A stretch of DNA of 64,000 nucleotides from Herbaspirillum sp. alder98 (GCF_020179755.1 NZ_JAIUCY010000014.1:1-64000); one strand, 5' to 3'. Positions 18,048 to 29,685 are shown, counted from the stretch's first letter. Notes: a model not told the origin generated them from the letters alone. A program made the numbers and translations.

Positions 18048-18176
18048 CATTTCTGAGCGGCCCTTTACCAGGCCGTTCATGTTGCCGATCAGTCTTTACA
18101 TGGCATCACGCGATGCCTGGCGCCAACTGAACGGCAGTGCTGCAACAACAGGATTACCTGGTCGACGACATGTCGG

Positions 18177-18482
18177 TCAATCCTCGCGGATTGGCTGTCC
18201 GACCATCGCGTCCACGCGCTCGCGCAACTCCTTGCCGGGCTTGAAGTGCGGCACCCGTTTTTCGGGCACCATCACCTTGTCGCCGGACTTGGGGTTACGA
18301 CCGATACGCGGCGGGCGGCGGTTGAGCGCAAAGCTGCCAAAACCACGGATCTCGATACGCTGGCCGGTCGATAAGGCATCGACCATCGCATCGAGTATGG
18401 TTTTGACCGCGTAATCCGCATCCTTGGCTACCAGTTGCGGATAACGCTCAGCCAGACGGGCGATCAGCTCCGACTTTGTCAT
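18177..18482 (-). CDS. ihfB: Integration host factor subunit beta
   Basis: 101 aa HU/IHF-family protein. The DNA-binding arm contains [20 protein letters not shown] at residues 56-75, and the FGSFALN segment precedes it. With IhfA it bends DNA at specific sites. It lies 14 bp downstream of rpsA, the usual order. Confidence 0.96.
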   Translation of the reverse strand: MTKSELIARLAERYPQLVAKDADYAVKTILDAMVDALSTGQRIEIRGFGSFALNRRPPRIGRNPKSGDKVMVPEKRVPHFKPGKELRERVDAMVGQPIRED

Positions 18483-18496
18483 CGTGGCCCGGACAA

Positions 18497-20212
18497 TCAG
18501 TTCTTGTTGTCGAGCTTGGCCTTCAACAGGGCGCCCAAGCTGGTGGTACCGGAAGCTGCGCTGGAGTCAGACGACATCTTTTGCATGGCTTCCTGAGTCT
18601 CGGCGTTGTCCTTTGCCTTGATCGACAGCTGGATGCTGCGAGCCTTGCGGTCGATGTTGATGACCAGGGCTTCGACGCTGTCGCCGACCTTCAGGTGGGT
18701 ACCGGCATCTTCCACGCGATCGCGGGAGATTTCGGATGCACGCAGGTAGCCTTCGACTTCTTCGTTCAGCGCGATCACTGCGCCCTTGGCTTCAACCGAC
18801 TTGACAGTACCGGTCACCAACGCACCCTTGTCGTTCAGGGCGGCGAAGTTGTTGAACGGGTCGCCTTCCAGTTGCTTCACGCCCAGCGAAACGCGTTCGC
18901 GCTCGACGTCGATGGCCAGGACCACGGCTTCCAGTTCGTCGCCCTTCTTGAACTTGCGCACGGCTTCTTCGCCAGCTTCGGTCCAGGACAGGTCGGACAG
19001 GTGCACCAGACCGTCGATGTTGCCCGACAGGCCGATGAACACGCCGAAGTCGGTGATCGACTTGATCGAACCGCGGACCTTGTCGCCCTTCTTGTGGCTC
19101 ATTGCGAAGTCGTCCCATGGGTTCGGCTTGCACTGCTTCATGCCCAGGCTGATACGACGACGCTCTTCGTCGATTTCCAGAACCATGACTTCGACTTCGT
19201 CGCCCAGCTGGACAACCTTGTTCGGCGCCACGTTCTTGTTGGTCCAGTCCATTTCGGAGACGTGCACCAGGCCTTCGATGCCTTGCTCGACTTCAACGAA
19301 TGCACCGTAGTCGGTCAGGTTGGTGACCTTGCCGAACAGGCGGGTACCTTGTGGGTAACGACGCGACAGGCCAGTCCATGGATCGTCGCCCAGTTGCTTG
19401 ACGCCCAGCGAGACACGGTTCTTTTCTTGATCGTACTTGAGGACCTTGGCGGTGATTTCTTGGCCAACCGACAGCACTTCCGACGGGTGACGCACACGAC
19501 GCCATGCCAGGTCGGTGATGTGCAGCAGGCCATCGATGCCACCCAGGTCGACGAACGCACCGTAGTCGGTGATGTTCTTGACGATACCGGTAACGACGGT
19601 ACCTTCCTTCAGGGTTTCCATCAGCTTGGCGCGCTCTTCGCCCATCGAGGCTTCGATCACTGCGCGGCGCGACAGCACCACGTTGTTGCGCTTGCGGTCC
19701 AGCTTGATGACCTTGAATTCCAGGGTCTTGCCTTCGAACGGGGTAGTGTCCTTGACCGGACGGGTGTCGACCAGCGAACCCGGCAGGAAGGCACGGATGC
19801 CGTTGGTCAGGACAGTCAGGCCGCCCTTGACCTTGCCATTGACAGTACCGGTAACGATCTCGCCGGACTCCATCGCCTTTTCCAGCGAGAGCCACGATGC
19901 CAGACGCTTGGCCTTGTCGCGCGACAGGATGGTGTCGCCGAAGCCGTTTTCCAGCGATTCGATAGCGACCGAGATGAAGTCGCCAACCTGGACTTCAACT
20001 TCGCCATTGTCGTTCTTGAATTCTTCAACAGGAATGAAGGCTTCCGACTTCAGGCCGGCGTTGACGATCACGAAATTGTGGTCGAGACGGACGACTTCAG
20101 CGGAGATGACTTCACCAGAACGCATGTCCTGACGTGACAGCGATTCTTCAAACAGAGCAGCAAACTCGCTGGCAGTATCAACGCCTGCAGCGAAAACGGT
20201 AGTTGTGGACAT
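18497..20212 (-). CDS. rpsA: 30S ribosomal protein S1
   Basis: 571 aa from ATG 20212 ([20 protein letters not shown]). Six S1/OB repeats can be followed; the last four carry clear signature lines such as [43 protein letters not shown] and [22 protein letters not shown]. It brings mRNA to the ribosome. It lies between cmk and ihfB. The leader upstream is 281 bp and carries a 9-bp tandem repeat. Confidence 0.97.
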   Translation of the reverse strand: MSTTTVFAAGVDTASEFAALFEESLSRQDMRSGEVISAEVVRLDHNFVIVNAGLKSEAFIPVEEFKNDNGEVEVQVGDFISVAIESLENGFGDTILSRDKAKRLASWLSLEKAMESGEIVTGTVNGKVKGGLTVLTNGIRAFLPGSLVDTRPVKDTTPFEGKTLEFKVIKLDRKRNNVVLSRRAVIEASMGEERAKLMETLKEGTVVTGIVKNITDYGAFVDLGGIDGLLHITDLAWRRVRHPSEVLSVGQEITAKVLKYDQEKNRVSLGVKQLGDDPWTGLSRRYPQGTRLFGKVTNLTDYGAFVEVEQGIEGLVHVSEMDWTNKNVAPNKVVQLGDEVEVMVLEIDEERRRISLGMKQCKPNPWDDFAMSHKKGDKVRGSIKSITDFGVFIGLSGNIDGLVHLSDLSWTEAGEEAVRKFKKGDELEAVVLAIDVERERVSLGVKQLEGDPFNNFAALNDKGALVTGTVKSVEAKGAVIALNEEVEGYLRASEISRDRVEDAGTHLKVGDSVEALVINIDRKARSIQLSIKAKDNAETQEAMQKMSSDSSAASGTTSLGALLKAKLDNKN

Positions 20213-20365
20213 AAATGAAAAGATAGATTGGCCAATATCTGTCGATGCAATCGTCTTGACTTGCACTGCCACCCGCTCAAATGCCGGCGACATGGATACT
20301 GGGTTAGGTTTATCAACGCCCTTGGGACTTTGCATCCTTCGGGCACGTACTGCTGGACTGCTTAC

Positions 20366-20419
20366 TTGCGTTTGTTGCGTTTATTACGCTTGATACGTTT
20401 AATACTTTTATTGCATTTA
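20366..20419. repeat. Degenerate 9-bp tandem repeat in the rpsA leader region
   Basis: Six adjoining 9-bp units on the plus strand: TTGCGTTTG, TTGCGTTTA, TTACGCTTG, ATACGTTTA, ATACTTTTA, TTGCATTTA. On the rpsA sense strand they read about YAAACGCAA. The block lies 154-207 bp before the rpsA start and 74-127 bp after the cmk stop, and is far more A/T-rich than its surroundings. No coding role. It could be promoter or 5' UTR sequence, or an S1-binding A-rich stretch; that is conjecture. Confidence 0.65.
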
Positions 20420-20493
20420 TTTCAACATTGCATACAACCTGCACGACAAATTCGTTCGCCTCGTCCGCCAGGCATGCAGCGCATCACACGCTA

Positions 20494-21162
20494 TCAATGC
20501 CCTGAAGCGGCATACCAGCTGAGCACCTGCTGCACCGCCTGTTCGACGGTCAATTCGGAAGTATCCAGATGATAGGCGCCTTCGGCGGGCTTCAACGGAG
20601 CCGACGAGCGACTCATATCGCGCTCATCACGCTCCCTCAAATCCCTCGAAAGGTCGGTAATATTAGCAGAAAAACCCTTGTCAATCAATTGCTTATATCT
20701 TCTCGATGCGCGCGCTTCCACACTTGCGGTCAAAAACACCTTGAGTCGGGCGGTCGGAAAGATCACCGTACCCATGTCGCGGCCATCGGCTACCAGACCG
20801 GGCGGCTTGCGAAACGACAACTGCAGGCTGTACAGGGCCTGGCGGACCGTTATCAAGGCAGCAATCTTCGAGGCGGTATTGCCGACCTCTTCGGCGCGGA
20901 TTGCCTGGGTCACGTCTTCATTGGCCAGGAAGATGTGGGCGCCGTCAAAATGGCAATGCAGGTGCTCGGCGGTCTTGGCCAGGGCGTGCTCGTCGTTGAG
21001 CGCGACGTCGCGCCGCAGCGCCGATAGCGCCGTCAGGCGATACAGTGCGCCCGAGTCCAGGTAGTGAAAACCCAGCGTGGAAGCAACCCGCTGCGCTACG
21101 GTGCCCTTGCCTGAGGCAGTCGGGCCATCGATCGTGATGACCGGAGTCTTTGGCTTGTCCAT
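20494..21162 (-). CDS. cmk: Cytidylate kinase
   Basis: 222 aa P-loop NMP kinase: [19 protein letters not shown] (residues 10-28), LDSGALYR, and the CMP-site [11 protein letters not shown]. It phosphorylates CMP and dCMP. Located between aroA and rpsA, the standard order in the supra-operon. Confidence 0.96.
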   Translation of the reverse strand: MDKPKTPVITIDGPTASGKGTVAQRVASTLGFHYLDSGALYRLTALSALRRDVALNDEHALAKTAEHLHCHFDGAHIFLANEDVTQAIRAEEVGNTASKIAALITVRQALYSLQLSFRKPPGLVADGRDMGTVIFPTARLKVFLTASVEARASRRYKQLIDKGFSANITDLSRDLRERDERDMSRSSAPLKPAEGAYHLDTSELTVEQAVQQVLSWYAASGH

Positions 21163-21233
21163 GAAAACTATCGTCGTTCTAAAAGATATAAACAGATAAT
21201 CGGCGAGTTACCCCTCGCCGTCAGTGATCAATA

Positions 21234-22571
21234 TCAGATCAAAGTCTGCTCGGCAATCTTTTTGAATACCTCGAAGTAATCGGGGAAGGTCTTCGCCACG
21301 CACTTGGGATCGTTGATACGGATGCGGTTGCCACGGCGCAACGCGCCGTCCAGCGACGCCAGCGAGAAACACATCGCCATGCGGTGGTCGTCATAGGTGT
21401 CGATGGTGGCGCTGGCGATCTCGGCCGGCGGCGTCACCGTGAGGTAATCAGCGCCCTCTTCCACCTGCGCGCCCAGCTTGCGCAGTTCTGTCGCCATGGC
21501 CGACAGGCGGTCGGTTTCCTTGACGCGCCAGCTGCCGATATTGCGCAAGGTGCTGGGGCCGTCGGCGTACAAGGCCGCCACCGCAATGGTCATGGCGGCG
21601 TCGGGGATATGATTGAAGTCGGCATCGATGGCCTTGAGCGGGCCGTTGGCGCTGGCTTCGATCCAGTTCTCGCCCATCGTGATGGTGGCGCCCATCTGCT
21701 GCAGCGCCTCGACGAAGCGCACGTCGCCCTGGATGCTGTCGCGCCCCACGCCTTCGACCCGCACCGGACCACCGGCAATCGCGCCAGCGGCCAGGAAATA
21801 GGAAGCCGACGACGCATCGCCCTCGACGTGGATGCTGCCGGGGCTGCGGTAATGCTGGCCGGGCTGCACGGTGAATTGCTGCCATCCCTGGCGTTCGACC
21901 TCGATGCCGAAACGGCGCATCAGGTTCAGCGTGATCTCGATATAGGGCTTGGAGATCAGTTCTCCCACCACTTCGATATGCATCGGCTCGTCGCGCGCCA
22001 TCAGCGGCGCGGCCATCAGCAGCGCCGTCAGGAACTGGCTCGACACGTTGCCGCGCACCTTCATGCGATGCGAATTGAGCGCGCCACGGCGAATATGAAG
22101 CGGTGGATACCCCGGATTGCCGGTGTAGTCGATATGCATGCCGACCGCATTGAGGGCATCGACCAGGTCGCCGATCGGGCGCTCGTGCATGCGCGGCACG
22201 CCATGCAGGGTGTAGTCGCCACCCAGCACGGCCAGCGCCGCCGTCAGCGGACGGATGGCAGTGCCGGCGTTGCCCATGAACAAATCGGCCTGGTGCACCG
22301 GCAAGACGCCGTTGACGCCGTGCACGATGTAATCCTGGGTGCCTTCGATCTGCTCCCATTTGACGCCCAGTTGCTGCAACGCCATCAGCATCACCAGGGT
22401 ATCGTCGGATGCCAGCAATTCGAAGATGCGAGTGGTGCCGCCGGCCAGCGCAGCCAGCAGCAGGATCCGGTTGGAAATGCTCTTGGAACCCGGGAGCTTG
22501 ACTGCGCCCTGCATGTGCGGCACCGGCGCGAGATCAAGATGACGGGGATAGGATGGCTGTTTCATCGGCAT
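21234..22571 (-). CDS. aroA: 3-phosphoshikimate 1-carboxyvinyltransferase (EPSP synthase)
   Basis: 445 aa, counted from ATG 22571 ([13 protein letters not shown]); ATG 22565 is an equally possible start. [18 protein letters not shown] (near residue 27) holds the PEP/S3P-binding Lys-Ser, and [15 protein letters not shown] the second conserved loop (the LFLGNAGTAMRPL region). The open frame extends upstream into tyrA sequence, but that part is not AroA. It catalyses the sixth shikimate step. The Gly of the GNAGTA loop and the Pro are unchanged, so it looks like a class I, glyphosate-sensitive type by motif. Confidence 0.95.
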   Translation of the reverse strand: MPMKQPSYPRHLDLAPVPHMQGAVKLPGSKSISNRILLLAALAGGTTRIFELLASDDTLVMLMALQQLGVKWEQIEGTQDYIVHGVNGVLPVHQADLFMGNAGTAIRPLTAALAVLGGDYTLHGVPRMHERPIGDLVDALNAVGMHIDYTGNPGYPPLHIRRGALNSHRMKVRGNVSSQFLTALLMAAPLMARDEPMHIEVVGELISKPYIEITLNLMRRFGIEVERQGWQQFTVQPGQHYRSPGSIHVEGDASSASYFLAAGAIAGGPVRVEGVGRDSIQGDVRFVEALQQMGATITMGENWIEASANGPLKAIDADFNHIPDAAMTIAVAALYADGPSTLRNIGSWRVKETDRLSAMATELRKLGAQVEEGADYLTVTPPAEIASATIDTYDDHRMAMCFSLASLDGALRRGNRIRINDPKCVAKTFPDYFEVFKKIAEQTLI

Positions 22572-22642
22572 AGGCAAAGGGGTTGGGGGTTCGGCGCCAG
22601 CGATCTGGCGCCTTGTGCATTGTAGACGTAGACGGCTGCGCC

Positions 22643-23530
22643 TCAGGATGGCTTGCGCTCGGCAGCCTCGATGGTGGCCGCCCACTGCAGGCGCGCGCGC
22701 TGGGCATTGGCATAGATGTCGGTCAGCGCGGCGCCATCGCCGACGGCGATCAACTCGCGCATGGCGCTCAACTGCACCAGATAGGCGTCGACCTCGGTCA
22801 ACAGGGCATCGCGGTTGGCCAGGGTAATGTCGCGCCACATCTCGGGCGACGAACCGGCAATCCGGGTGAAATCGCGAAAACCGCTGGCCGCATACTGAAA
22901 CAGCGTGGCCGCATGGGGCTTGCTGGCGATATCGTCGACCAGGGCAAACGCCAGCACATGGGGCAGATGGCTGACCGAGGCAAACACGGCATCGTGCTCC
23001 TGCGGCGACAGGTGATGGATCACGGCCCCGCAATGACGCCATGCGGCCGCTACCCGCTCGATGTCGGCGGTCGCATTTTCGGGCAAGGCGGTAATCACCA
23101 CCTTCTTGCCCCGGTACAGGTCGGCCAGCGCCGCCTCGGGGCCGTGACGTTCGCCACCGGCAATCGGATGGGCCGGCACGAAACACGCGACCCGCGCGCC
23201 CAGCGCACTGCGGGCCGCCGCCACTACATCGGATTTAGTGCTGCCGGCGTCGGTCACGATGGCATCGTCCGCCAGGTAAGGCGCGATGGAGGCGAGTATG
23301 GATTCGGTCTGCGCCACGGGCGCGGCCAGCAGGACCAGGTCGGCGCCCTGCACGGCCAGGGCCGGATCAGTGGCGACTTCATCGATGATGCCCAGCGCCT
23401 GCGCCCGCGCCAGGCTGTCGGCCGAGCGGCCGACGCCGACGATGTGCGCGGCGACGCCCGCGCCGCGCAAGCCCAGCGCAAAGGAGCCACCGATCAGACC
23501 GACACCGAAAATGACGACTTTCTTGAACAC
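22643..23530 (-). CDS. tyrA: Prephenate dehydrogenase
   Basis: 295 aa from GTG 23530, which gives the usual N-terminus [20 protein letters not shown]; a TTG at 23545 would add five residues and overlap hisC by 8 bp. Motifs: Rossmann [18 protein letters not shown] near residue 93, the catalytic [14 protein letters not shown] loop, and [11 protein letters not shown]. It oxidises prephenate to 4-hydroxyphenylpyruvate. No chorismate mutase domain is attached (that activity is in PheA). Confidence 0.94.
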   Translation of the reverse strand: MFKKVVIFGVGLIGGSFALGLRGAGVAAHIVGVGRSADSLARAQALGIIDEVATDPALAVQGADLVLLAAPVAQTESILASIAPYLADDAIVTDAGSTKSDVVAAARSALGARVACFVPAHPIAGGERHGPEAALADLYRGKKVVITALPENATADIERVAAAWRHCGAVIHHLSPQEHDAVFASVSHLPHVLAFALVDDIASKPHAATLFQYAASGFRDFTRIAGSSPEMWRDITLANRDALLTEVDAYLVQLSAMRELIAVGDGAALTDIYANAQRARLQWAATIEAAERKPS

Positions 23531-23537
23531 GGCAGAC

Positions 23538-24644
23538 TCAGGCAAGAACGGTTTTCAGGGCGCCGATGAAGGCGGCATTTTCTTCCGGCAGGCCGATCGA
23601 CACGCGCAGCCATTGCGGCAGGCCGTAGTTGGCCACCGGCCGCACGATGATGCCCTGCTTGAGCAGCGCCAGGTTGACCCGGGCACCAGCGCCGTCATCC
23701 TCACCCACCTGCACCAGCACGAAGTTGCCGAACGAGGGCACAAAGCGCAGGCCGAGCGCATCGAAGGCCGCCGTCAGCTGCGCGTAGCCGGCGCGATTGA
23801 CGTCGGCGCTACGGGCCAGAAACGCCTGGTCATTGAGCGCGGCGATGGCCGCTGCCTGCGCCAGCGAGTTGACGTTGAACGGCTGGCGGATGCGGTTCAT
23901 CAGATCGGTCACTTCGGGCTGCGCAATCGCAAACCCGACCCGCAAGCCGGCCAGGCCATAGGCCTTCGACATGGTGCGCGACACGACCAGGTTGGGATAC
24001 TTGCGCACCCAGGCGGTCGATTCGTACTGGTGCTCCGCCGCCAGGTATTCGTTATAGGCTTCGTCCAGCACCACCACAACGTCTGCCGGGACCTTCGCCA
24101 GGAATGCCTCGAGCTGCGCCGCCGTCACGAAGGTGCCGGTCGGGTTGTTGGGATTGGCCAGGTACACCAGGCGCGTATCGGCGTCGATGGCCGCGGCCAT
24201 GGCGTCGAGGTCGTGACCGAAATCCCTGGCCGGCACTTCGATGGCACGCGCGCCGACGGCCTGGGTCGCCAGCGCGTACACCAGGAAACCGTACTGCGCA
24301 TACACCACCGACTGCCCGGCCTGCACGAAGGCGTGCGCGGCGATCTCGAGGATGTCGTTGCTGCCATTGCCCAGCGTGACCCAGCTCTGCGGCACGTCGT
24401 ACTTGGCGCTGATGGCAGCCTTGAGCTCGAAACCGTTGGCGTCCGGATAGCGACCGAGTTCGGCCACGGCCTGTTGCATGGCCAGCTTGGCCGATTCGGG
24501 CATGCCAAGCGGATTTTCGTTGGAGGCCAGCTTGACGATGGCCGCCTCGTCCAGCCCGAATTCACGCGCCACTTCAGAGATCGGCTTGCCAGCCTGATAG
24601 GGTGCGATGGCGCGTACGTATGCGGGAGCGAGTTGTTTGGACAT
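23538..24644 (-). CDS. hisC: Histidinol-phosphate/aromatic aminotransferase
   Basis: 368 aa fold-type I PLP enzyme: ASNENPLGMPESA (residues 40-52), LGNGSNDILE, YLANPNNPTGT, DEAYNEY, and the PLP Lys in SRTMSKAYGLAGLRVG, followed by RQPFNVN. It sits between pheA and tyrA, so it most likely transaminates aromatic keto acids or prephenate as well as histidinol phosphate (the HisHb type of the pseudomonad and betaproteobacterial supra-operon). Role in histidine synthesis is not shown by context. Confidence 0.93.
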   Translation of the reverse strand: MSKQLAPAYVRAIAPYQAGKPISEVAREFGLDEAAIVKLASNENPLGMPESAKLAMQQAVAELGRYPDANGFELKAAISAKYDVPQSWVTLGNGSNDILEIAAHAFVQAGQSVVYAQYGFLVYALATQAVGARAIEVPARDFGHDLDAMAAAIDADTRLVYLANPNNPTGTFVTAAQLEAFLAKVPADVVVVLDEAYNEYLAAEHQYESTAWVRKYPNLVVSRTMSKAYGLAGLRVGFAIAQPEVTDLMNRIRQPFNVNSLAQAAAIAALNDQAFLARSADVNRAGYAQLTAAFDALGLRFVPSFGNFVLVQVGEDDGAGARVNLALLKQGIIVRPVANYGLPQWLRVSIGLPEENAAFIGALKTVLA

Positions 24645-24673
24645 GATGCGCTTTCAATTCGACAGGTAAAGCA

Positions 24674-24693
24674 GCGCCGCCGATGGGCGGCGC
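24674..24693 (-). other. GC-rich stem-loop between pheA and hisC
   Basis: GCGCCGCC (24674-24681), loop GATG, GGCGGCGC (24686-24693): a perfect 8-bp stem in the 74-bp gap between pheA and hisC. No T-run follows on the minus strand, so a terminator is unlikely; it may limit mRNA decay or tune hisC translation. Confidence 0.45.
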
Positions 24694-24718
24694 GCCGGTG
24701 CAGTTACAGGCCCTGCGA

Positions 24719-25792
24719 TTACAGGCCCAGCGGATAGGAGCCGAGCAACTTGAAGAAGGCTGCGTTCTGCTTCAGTTCGGCCAGCGCCAGGGCCACCTTC
24801 GGGTCTTGTTCGTGACCTTCGAGGTCGACGTAGAAGTAGTATTCCCACGCCCCCATGCGCGCCGGACGCGACTCGAAACGACTCATCGACACGCCATGCG
24901 TGGCCAGCGGCGCCAGCAGGCTGTGGACGGCGCCGGCCTTGTTGGGCACCGACAGCACGATCGAGGTCTGGTCACGCCCCGACGGCGCGGTACGCAGGCG
25001 CCCGATCACCGCGAAACGGGTGCGATTGTGCGGATCGTCCTGGATATGGGCGTTGACGGTTTGCAGGTTGTACTTCTGCCCGGCGATGGCGCCGGCGATG
25101 GCCGCCACGCTCGGGTCTTCGCTGGCCATGCGCGCCGCTTCGGCGTTCGACGCCACGGCCTGGCGCTCGATGCCGGGATAGTTCTGGTTGAGCCAGGCAT
25201 TGCATTGCGCCAGCGCCTGCGAATGCGCGCAGATGCGGGTGACGCCGGTCATCGCACCGTCGCGCGTCATCAGGCTGTGATGCACCGGAATCGACACCTC
25301 GCCACTGATGGTCAGGGTCGTCTGCAACAGCAGGTCGAGCGTGCGGTTGATCACGCCTTCGCTGGAATTCTCGATCGGCACCACGCCGAAATCGGCCGTG
25401 CCGGCCTCGGCATCGCGGAACACTTCATCGATCGAGGCACAGGGCAGGCCTTCGATGGCATGGCCGAACTGCTGGTACACCGCCTGTTCGCTGAAGGTGC
25501 CGGCCGGCCCGAGATAGGCCACCACCACCCGCTTCTCCAGCGCGCGACAGGCCGACATCACCTCACGGAAAATGGTCTGGATGTCGGTGCCCAGCAGCGG
25601 CCCGGGATTGCGCTCGGCGGCGCGGCGCAGCACCTGCGCTTCACGCTCCGGGCGAAATACCGGCGCATTGGTCTCGGCCTTGACATGACCCACTTCCTGC
25701 GCGACGCGGGCGCGCTGGTTGAGCAGGTCGAGAAGCTGCGCATCGATGGAATCGATCTTCTGGCGCAGCGGCAACAACTTGTCGTCACTCAT
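24719..25792 (-). CDS. pheA: Bifunctional chorismate mutase / prephenate dehydratase
   Basis: 357 aa. An AroQ-type chorismate mutase is at residues 1-90 (LRQKIDSIDAQLLDLLNQRA). Prephenate dehydratase runs from about 92 (VAYLGPAGTFSEQAVYQQFG; TRF motif in NRTRFAVIGR near residue 255). A C-terminal ACT domain has the Phe-binding GAVHSLL and ESRP motifs, so feedback inhibition by phenylalanine is expected. It lies 41 bp after serC and makes phenylpyruvate from chorismate. Confidence 0.96.
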   Translation of the reverse strand: MSDDKLLPLRQKIDSIDAQLLDLLNQRARVAQEVGHVKAETNAPVFRPEREAQVLRRAAERNPGPLLGTDIQTIFREVMSACRALEKRVVVAYLGPAGTFSEQAVYQQFGHAIEGLPCASIDEVFRDAEAGTADFGVVPIENSSEGVINRTLDLLLQTTLTISGEVSIPVHHSLMTRDGAMTGVTRICAHSQALAQCNAWLNQNYPGIERQAVASNAEAARMASEDPSVAAIAGAIAGQKYNLQTVNAHIQDDPHNRTRFAVIGRLRTAPSGRDQTSIVLSVPNKAGAVHSLLAPLATHGVSMSRFESRPARMGAWEYYFYVDLEGHEQDPKVALALAELKQNAAFFKLLGSYPLGL

Positions 25793-25833
25793 CTTGCTCT
25801 TTCTGGTGCGGGTCGGCTGTCGCCGCCCGTGCT

Positions 25834-26946
25834 TCAGCCGTGTTTTGCTTCGAAGTCCCTGAGGTAGTCGACCAGGGCCTGTACGCCCTCGATGGGCATC
25901 GCGTTGTAGATCGATGCACGCATGCCGCCGACCGACTTGTGGCCTTTCAGCTGCAGCAGCCCGCGCTCCTTGGCGCTGGCGAGGAAGGAGTCATTCAGTG
26001 ATTCGTCGCGCAGGAAGAACGGCACGTTCATGCGCGAGCGGCAATCGTGGGCAATCCGGTTGCTGTAGAACTCGGTGCTGTCCAGGTAGCCGTACAGCAG
26101 GTTGGCCTTGGCGATGTTGCGTTGTTCCATGGCGGCCACGCCGCCCTGGCGCTTCAACCACTGGAACACCAGCCCGGCGATATAGATCGCGTAGGTCGGC
26201 GGCGTGTTGTACATCGAATCGTTGTCGGCCACGATCTTCCAGTCGAAGGCCGACGGGCAGAACGGCAGAGCATGACCCAGCAGGTCTTCGCGCACGATCA
26301 CCAAGGTCAGGCCGGCCGGGCCGATGTTCTTCTGGGCGCCACCGTAGATCACGCCGTATTTCGACACGTCCACTTCCCGCGACAGGATATGCGACGACAT
26401 GTCGGCCACCAGCGGCGCGCCGTTGGTGTCGGCCGTCACATCGGGGATGAACTGGTATTCGACGCCGTCGATGGTCTCGTTGGTGCAGATGTGGACATAG
26501 GCCGCATCGCTGGACAGCTTCCACTCGGCGCGCGGCGGAATGGCGGCAAATTTCTGCGGCGCCGACGATGCAGCCACGTTGACGCGGCAATAGCGCGCCG
26601 CTTCCTTGATCGACTTGGTCGACCACGAGCCGGTATCGATGTAGTCGGCCACGCCCGCTTCGCGCTTGCCCGCTGGCGAGCGCAAGGCAGCCAGGTTCAT
26701 CGGGATGATGGCGTTCTCGGCAATGGCGCCGCCCTGCAGGAACAGCACCTTGTAGTTCGACGGAATCGCAAACAGCTCGCGCACATCGGCCAGCGCGGCC
26801 TCGATGATGGACATGTATTCGCGACCGCGGTGACTCATTTCCATCACCGACATGCCACTGCCGTGCCAGTCCAGCATCTCGTCTGCTGCCTGTTGCAGCA
26901 CTTCGCGGGGCAATACCGCGGGACCTGCGGAAAAGTTGTAAACCAT
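25834..26946 (-). CDS. serC: Phosphoserine aminotransferase
   Basis: 370 aa class V aminotransferase: [19 protein letters not shown] at residues 3-21, [14 protein letters not shown]-site [12 protein letters not shown] and the Schiff-base Lys in [11 protein letters not shown]. It makes 3-phosphoserine (serine) and serves pyridoxal phosphate synthesis. First gene of the serC-pheA-hisC-tyrA-aroA-cmk-rpsA-ihfB string; the gyrA terminator lies just upstream. Confidence 0.96.
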   Translation of the reverse strand: MVYNFSAGPAVLPREVLQQAADEMLDWHGSGMSVMEMSHRGREYMSIIEAALADVRELFAIPSNYKVLFLQGGAIAENAIIPMNLAALRSPAGKREAGVADYIDTGSWSTKSIKEAARYCRVNVAASSAPQKFAAIPPRAEWKLSSDAAYVHICTNETIDGVEYQFIPDVTADTNGAPLVADMSSHILSREVDVSKYGVIYGGAQKNIGPAGLTLVIVREDLLGHALPFCPSAFDWKIVADNDSMYNTPPTYAIYIAGLVFQWLKRQGGVAAMEQRNIAKANLLYGYLDSTEFYSNRIAHDCRSRMNVPFFLRDESLNDSFLASAKERGLLQLKGHKSVGGMRASIYNAMPIEGVQALVDYLRDFEAKHG

Positions 26947-26962
26947 GACTCAGATCACAATC

Positions 26963-26997
26963 AAAAAAGGCGGCGACCGGACCCGGTGCGCCGCCTT
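26963..26997 (-). terminator. Intrinsic terminator downstream of gyrA
   Basis: AAGGCGGCG (26967-26975) pairs with CGCCGCCTT (26989-26997), with an inner ACCGG/CCGGT pairing; on the minus strand six T follow. It lies in the 63-bp gap before serC, so serC must have its own promoter close by, perhaps within the hairpin-flanking bases or inside gyrA. Confidence 0.85.
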
Positions 26998-27009
26998 GCG
27001 TTCAAGGGG

Positions 27010-29685
27010 TCACTCGTCGGCGGCTGGGGTGCTGCCGGCCGCTTCGCCACTGGCTGCGCCCTCGGCACCGTCAGTGCCATCGACTTCATCCAGACGCTCA
27101 TCCTCGACGTCGGATTCCATCACCCGTTGCAGGCCCGACAGCTTGGTGCCGTCTTCGACCGCAATCAGGGTCACACCCTGGGTCGCGCGGCCCATTTCGC
27201 GGATCTCGGCCACGCGGGTGCGAATCAGCACGCCACCGGTGGTGATGAGCATGATCTCGTCACGCGGCTCGACCAGCGTGGCGGCCACCACCTTGCCGTT
27301 GCGTTCGCTGGTCTGGATCGCGATCATGCCCTTGGTGCCGCGACCATGACGCGTGTACTCGGTGATCGGCGTGCGCTTGCCGAAGCCGTTTTCGGTGGCC
27401 GTGAGCACCGACTGCTGCTCGTTTTCTGCCACCAGCAGCGCGATCACCTGCTGCGTTTCGTCCAGGTTCATGCCGCGCACACCGCGTGCGGTACGGCCCA
27501 TCGGACGCACGTCGTTCTCGTCGAAGCGCACTGCCTTGCCGGAGTCGGAGAACAGCATCACGTCATGTGCGCCATCGGTCAGCGCCGCGCCGATCAGGAA
27601 GTCGCCATCGTCCAGGTCGACCGCGATGATGCCGGCCTTGCGTGGATTGCTGAAGTCGGACAGCGGCGTCTTCTTGACGGTGCCCAGGCTGGTGGCCATG
27701 AACACGTAACGGTCGTCGGGGAAGGTGCGATTGACGCCCGACAGCGGCAGCACCACGGTGATCTTCTCGCCATCCTGCAGCGGGAACATGTTGACGATAG
27801 GCTTGCCGCGCGAATTGCGCGAACCCTGCGGCACTTCCCACACCTTGAGCCAGTACAGGCGGCCACGGTTGGAGAAGCACAGGATGTAGTCGTGCGTATT
27901 GGCGATGAAGAGCTGGTCGATCCAGTCGTCGTCCTTGGTCGCCATGGCCTGCTTGCCGCGTCCGCCGCGCTTTTGCGCACGGTATTCGGAGACCGGCTGC
28001 GACTTCATGTAACCGGTGTGCGACAAGGTCACCACCATGTCTTGCGGCGTGATCAGGTCTTCGGTGCCGAGGTCGGTGGCGTTGAGTTCGATGCTGGAAC
28101 GACGCTCGTCCTTGTTGCCGATACCGTATTCGTTCTTGGCGGCATTGAGTTCGTCGGTGATGATGATGGTCACGCGGGCCGGCTTGGACAGGATATCCAG
28201 CAGGTCGGCGATCTGCGCCATCACATCCTTGTACTCGTTGACGATCTTGTCCTGCTCCAGGCCGGTCAGGCGTTGCAGACGCATCTGCAGGATTTCCTGG
28301 GCCTGCTCGTCGGACAGCTTGTACAGGCCGTCGGACTGGATACCGTAGTGGCTAGGCAGGTTTTCGGGACGGAACGCCTCGATACCACCGGCACTGCTCT
28401 CGCCGGTACGCGCCAGCATCTCGCGCACCGTGGACGAATCCCAGGCACGCGCCATCAGTTCGGACTTGGCCACCGGCGGCGTCGGTGCGGCGCGGATGAT
28501 GGCGATGAAGTCATCGATATTGGCCAGCGCCACGGCCAGGCCTTCGAGCACGTGGCCGCGCTCGCGCGCCTTGCGCAATTCGAACACGGTACGGCGCGTG
28601 ACCACTTCGCGACGGTGCGACAGGAAGCAGTCGAGCAACTGCTTCAGGTTCAGCAGGCGCGGCTGGCCGTCGACCAGCGCCACCATGTTCATGCCGAAGG
28701 TGTCTTGCAGCTGGGTCTGCTTGTAGAGGTTGTTGAGCACGACCTCGGGGACTTCGCCCCGCTTGAGCTCGATCACCACCCGCATGCCCGACTTGTCGGA
28801 CTCGTCGCGCATGTCGGAAATGCCTTCGAGCTTCTTGTCGCGCACCAGCTCGGCGATCCGCTCGAGCAAGGCCTTCTTGTTGACCTGGTACGGCAGCTCA
28901 TCAACGATGATGGCGGTGCGGCCTTCGCGACCGAACTCTTCGAAGTGGGTCTTGGCGCGCATGATCACGCGGCCACGGCCGGTGCGATAGCCATCGCGCA
29001 CGCCGCTGACGCCATAGATGATGCCGCCGGTCGGGAAGTCCGGCGCCGGGATCATCTCGATGAGTTCATCGATGGTGCACTGCTCGTTGGACAGCAGGTG
29101 CAACGCCGCATTGATCACCTCGGTGATGTTGTGCGGCGGGATGTTGGTGGCCATACCCACGGCAATACCCGACGAACCATTGACCAGCAGGTTCGGGATG
29201 CGCGTCGGCAGGACCGATGGCTCTTTCTCTTTGCCGTCGTAGTTGGGGACGAAATCGACGGTTTCCTTTTCGATATCGGCCAGCAGCTCGTTGGCGATCT
29301 TGTCCAGGCGGCACTCGGTATAACGCATCGCCGCAGCACCGTCGCCGTCGATCGAACCGAAGTTGCCCTGGCCGTCGACCAGCGTGTAGCGCAGCGAGAA
29401 GTCTTGCGCCATGCGCACCAGCGTGTCGTAGATCGACGCATCACCGTGCGGGTGATACTTACCCATGACTTCACCGACCACGCGAGCACATTTGACGAAC
29501 GGCCGGTTCCAGACGTTGTTCATCTCGTGCATGGCGAACAGCACGCGGCGGTGCACCGGCTTGAGGCCGTCGCGCACATCCGGCAATGCCCGCCCCACAA
29601 TTACGCTCATGGCGTAATCGAGGTAACTCTTGCGCATCTCTTCTTCGAGGGAAATGGGGATGGTTTCTTTAGCGAATTGATCCAT
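27010..29685 (-). CDS. gyrA: DNA gyrase subunit A
   Basis: 891 aa. The N-terminal breakage-reunion domain has catalytic Y122 (AAMRYTE). The quinolone-resistance region reads [18 protein letters not shown] with Ala at 83 and Asp at 87 in E. coli numbering (numbering here is identical). The C-terminal DNA-wrapping beta-pinwheel starts near residue 535, with the GyrA box QKRGGRGK. An acidic tail ends the protein (about residues 860-891). With GyrB it introduces negative supercoils. Convergent to nothing; divergent from the OmpA-family gene across 686 bp. Confidence 0.97.
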   Translation of the reverse strand: MDQFAKETIPISLEEEMRKSYLDYAMSVIVGRALPDVRDGLKPVHRRVLFAMHEMNNVWNRPFVKCARVVGEVMGKYHPHGDASIYDTLVRMAQDFSLRYTLVDGQGNFGSIDGDGAAAMRYTECRLDKIANELLADIEKETVDFVPNYDGKEKEPSVLPTRIPNLLVNGSSGIAVGMATNIPPHNITEVINAALHLLSNEQCTIDELIEMIPAPDFPTGGIIYGVSGVRDGYRTGRGRVIMRAKTHFEEFGREGRTAIIVDELPYQVNKKALLERIAELVRDKKLEGISDMRDESDKSGMRVVIELKRGEVPEVVLNNLYKQTQLQDTFGMNMVALVDGQPRLLNLKQLLDCFLSHRREVVTRRTVFELRKARERGHVLEGLAVALANIDDFIAIIRAAPTPPVAKSELMARAWDSSTVREMLARTGESSAGGIEAFRPENLPSHYGIQSDGLYKLSDEQAQEILQMRLQRLTGLEQDKIVNEYKDVMAQIADLLDILSKPARVTIIITDELNAAKNEYGIGNKDERRSSIELNATDLGTEDLITPQDMVVTLSHTGYMKSQPVSEYRAQKRGGRGKQAMATKDDDWIDQLFIANTHDYILCFSNRGRLYWLKVWEVPQGSRNSRGKPIVNMFPLQDGEKITVVLPLSGVNRTFPDDRYVFMATSLGTVKKTPLSDFSNPRKAGIIAVDLDDGDFLIGAALTDGAHDVMLFSDSGKAVRFDENDVRPMGRTARGVRGMNLDETQQVIALLVAENEQQSVLTATENGFGKRTPITEYTRHGRGTKGMIAIQTSERNGKVVAATLVEPRDEIMLITTGGVLIRTRVAEIREMGRATQGVTLIAVEDGTKLSGLQRVMESDVEDERLDEVDGTDGAEGAASGEAAGSTPAADE

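Noticed and set aside
18476..20137. 553-codon plus-strand frame antisense to rpsA
   Set aside because: Regular repetition reflects the S1 repeats on the other strand; no independent start signal.
24674..24693. Hairpin between pheA and hisC as a terminator
   Set aside because: No T-run on the transcribed strand; genes before and after belong to one supra-operon.
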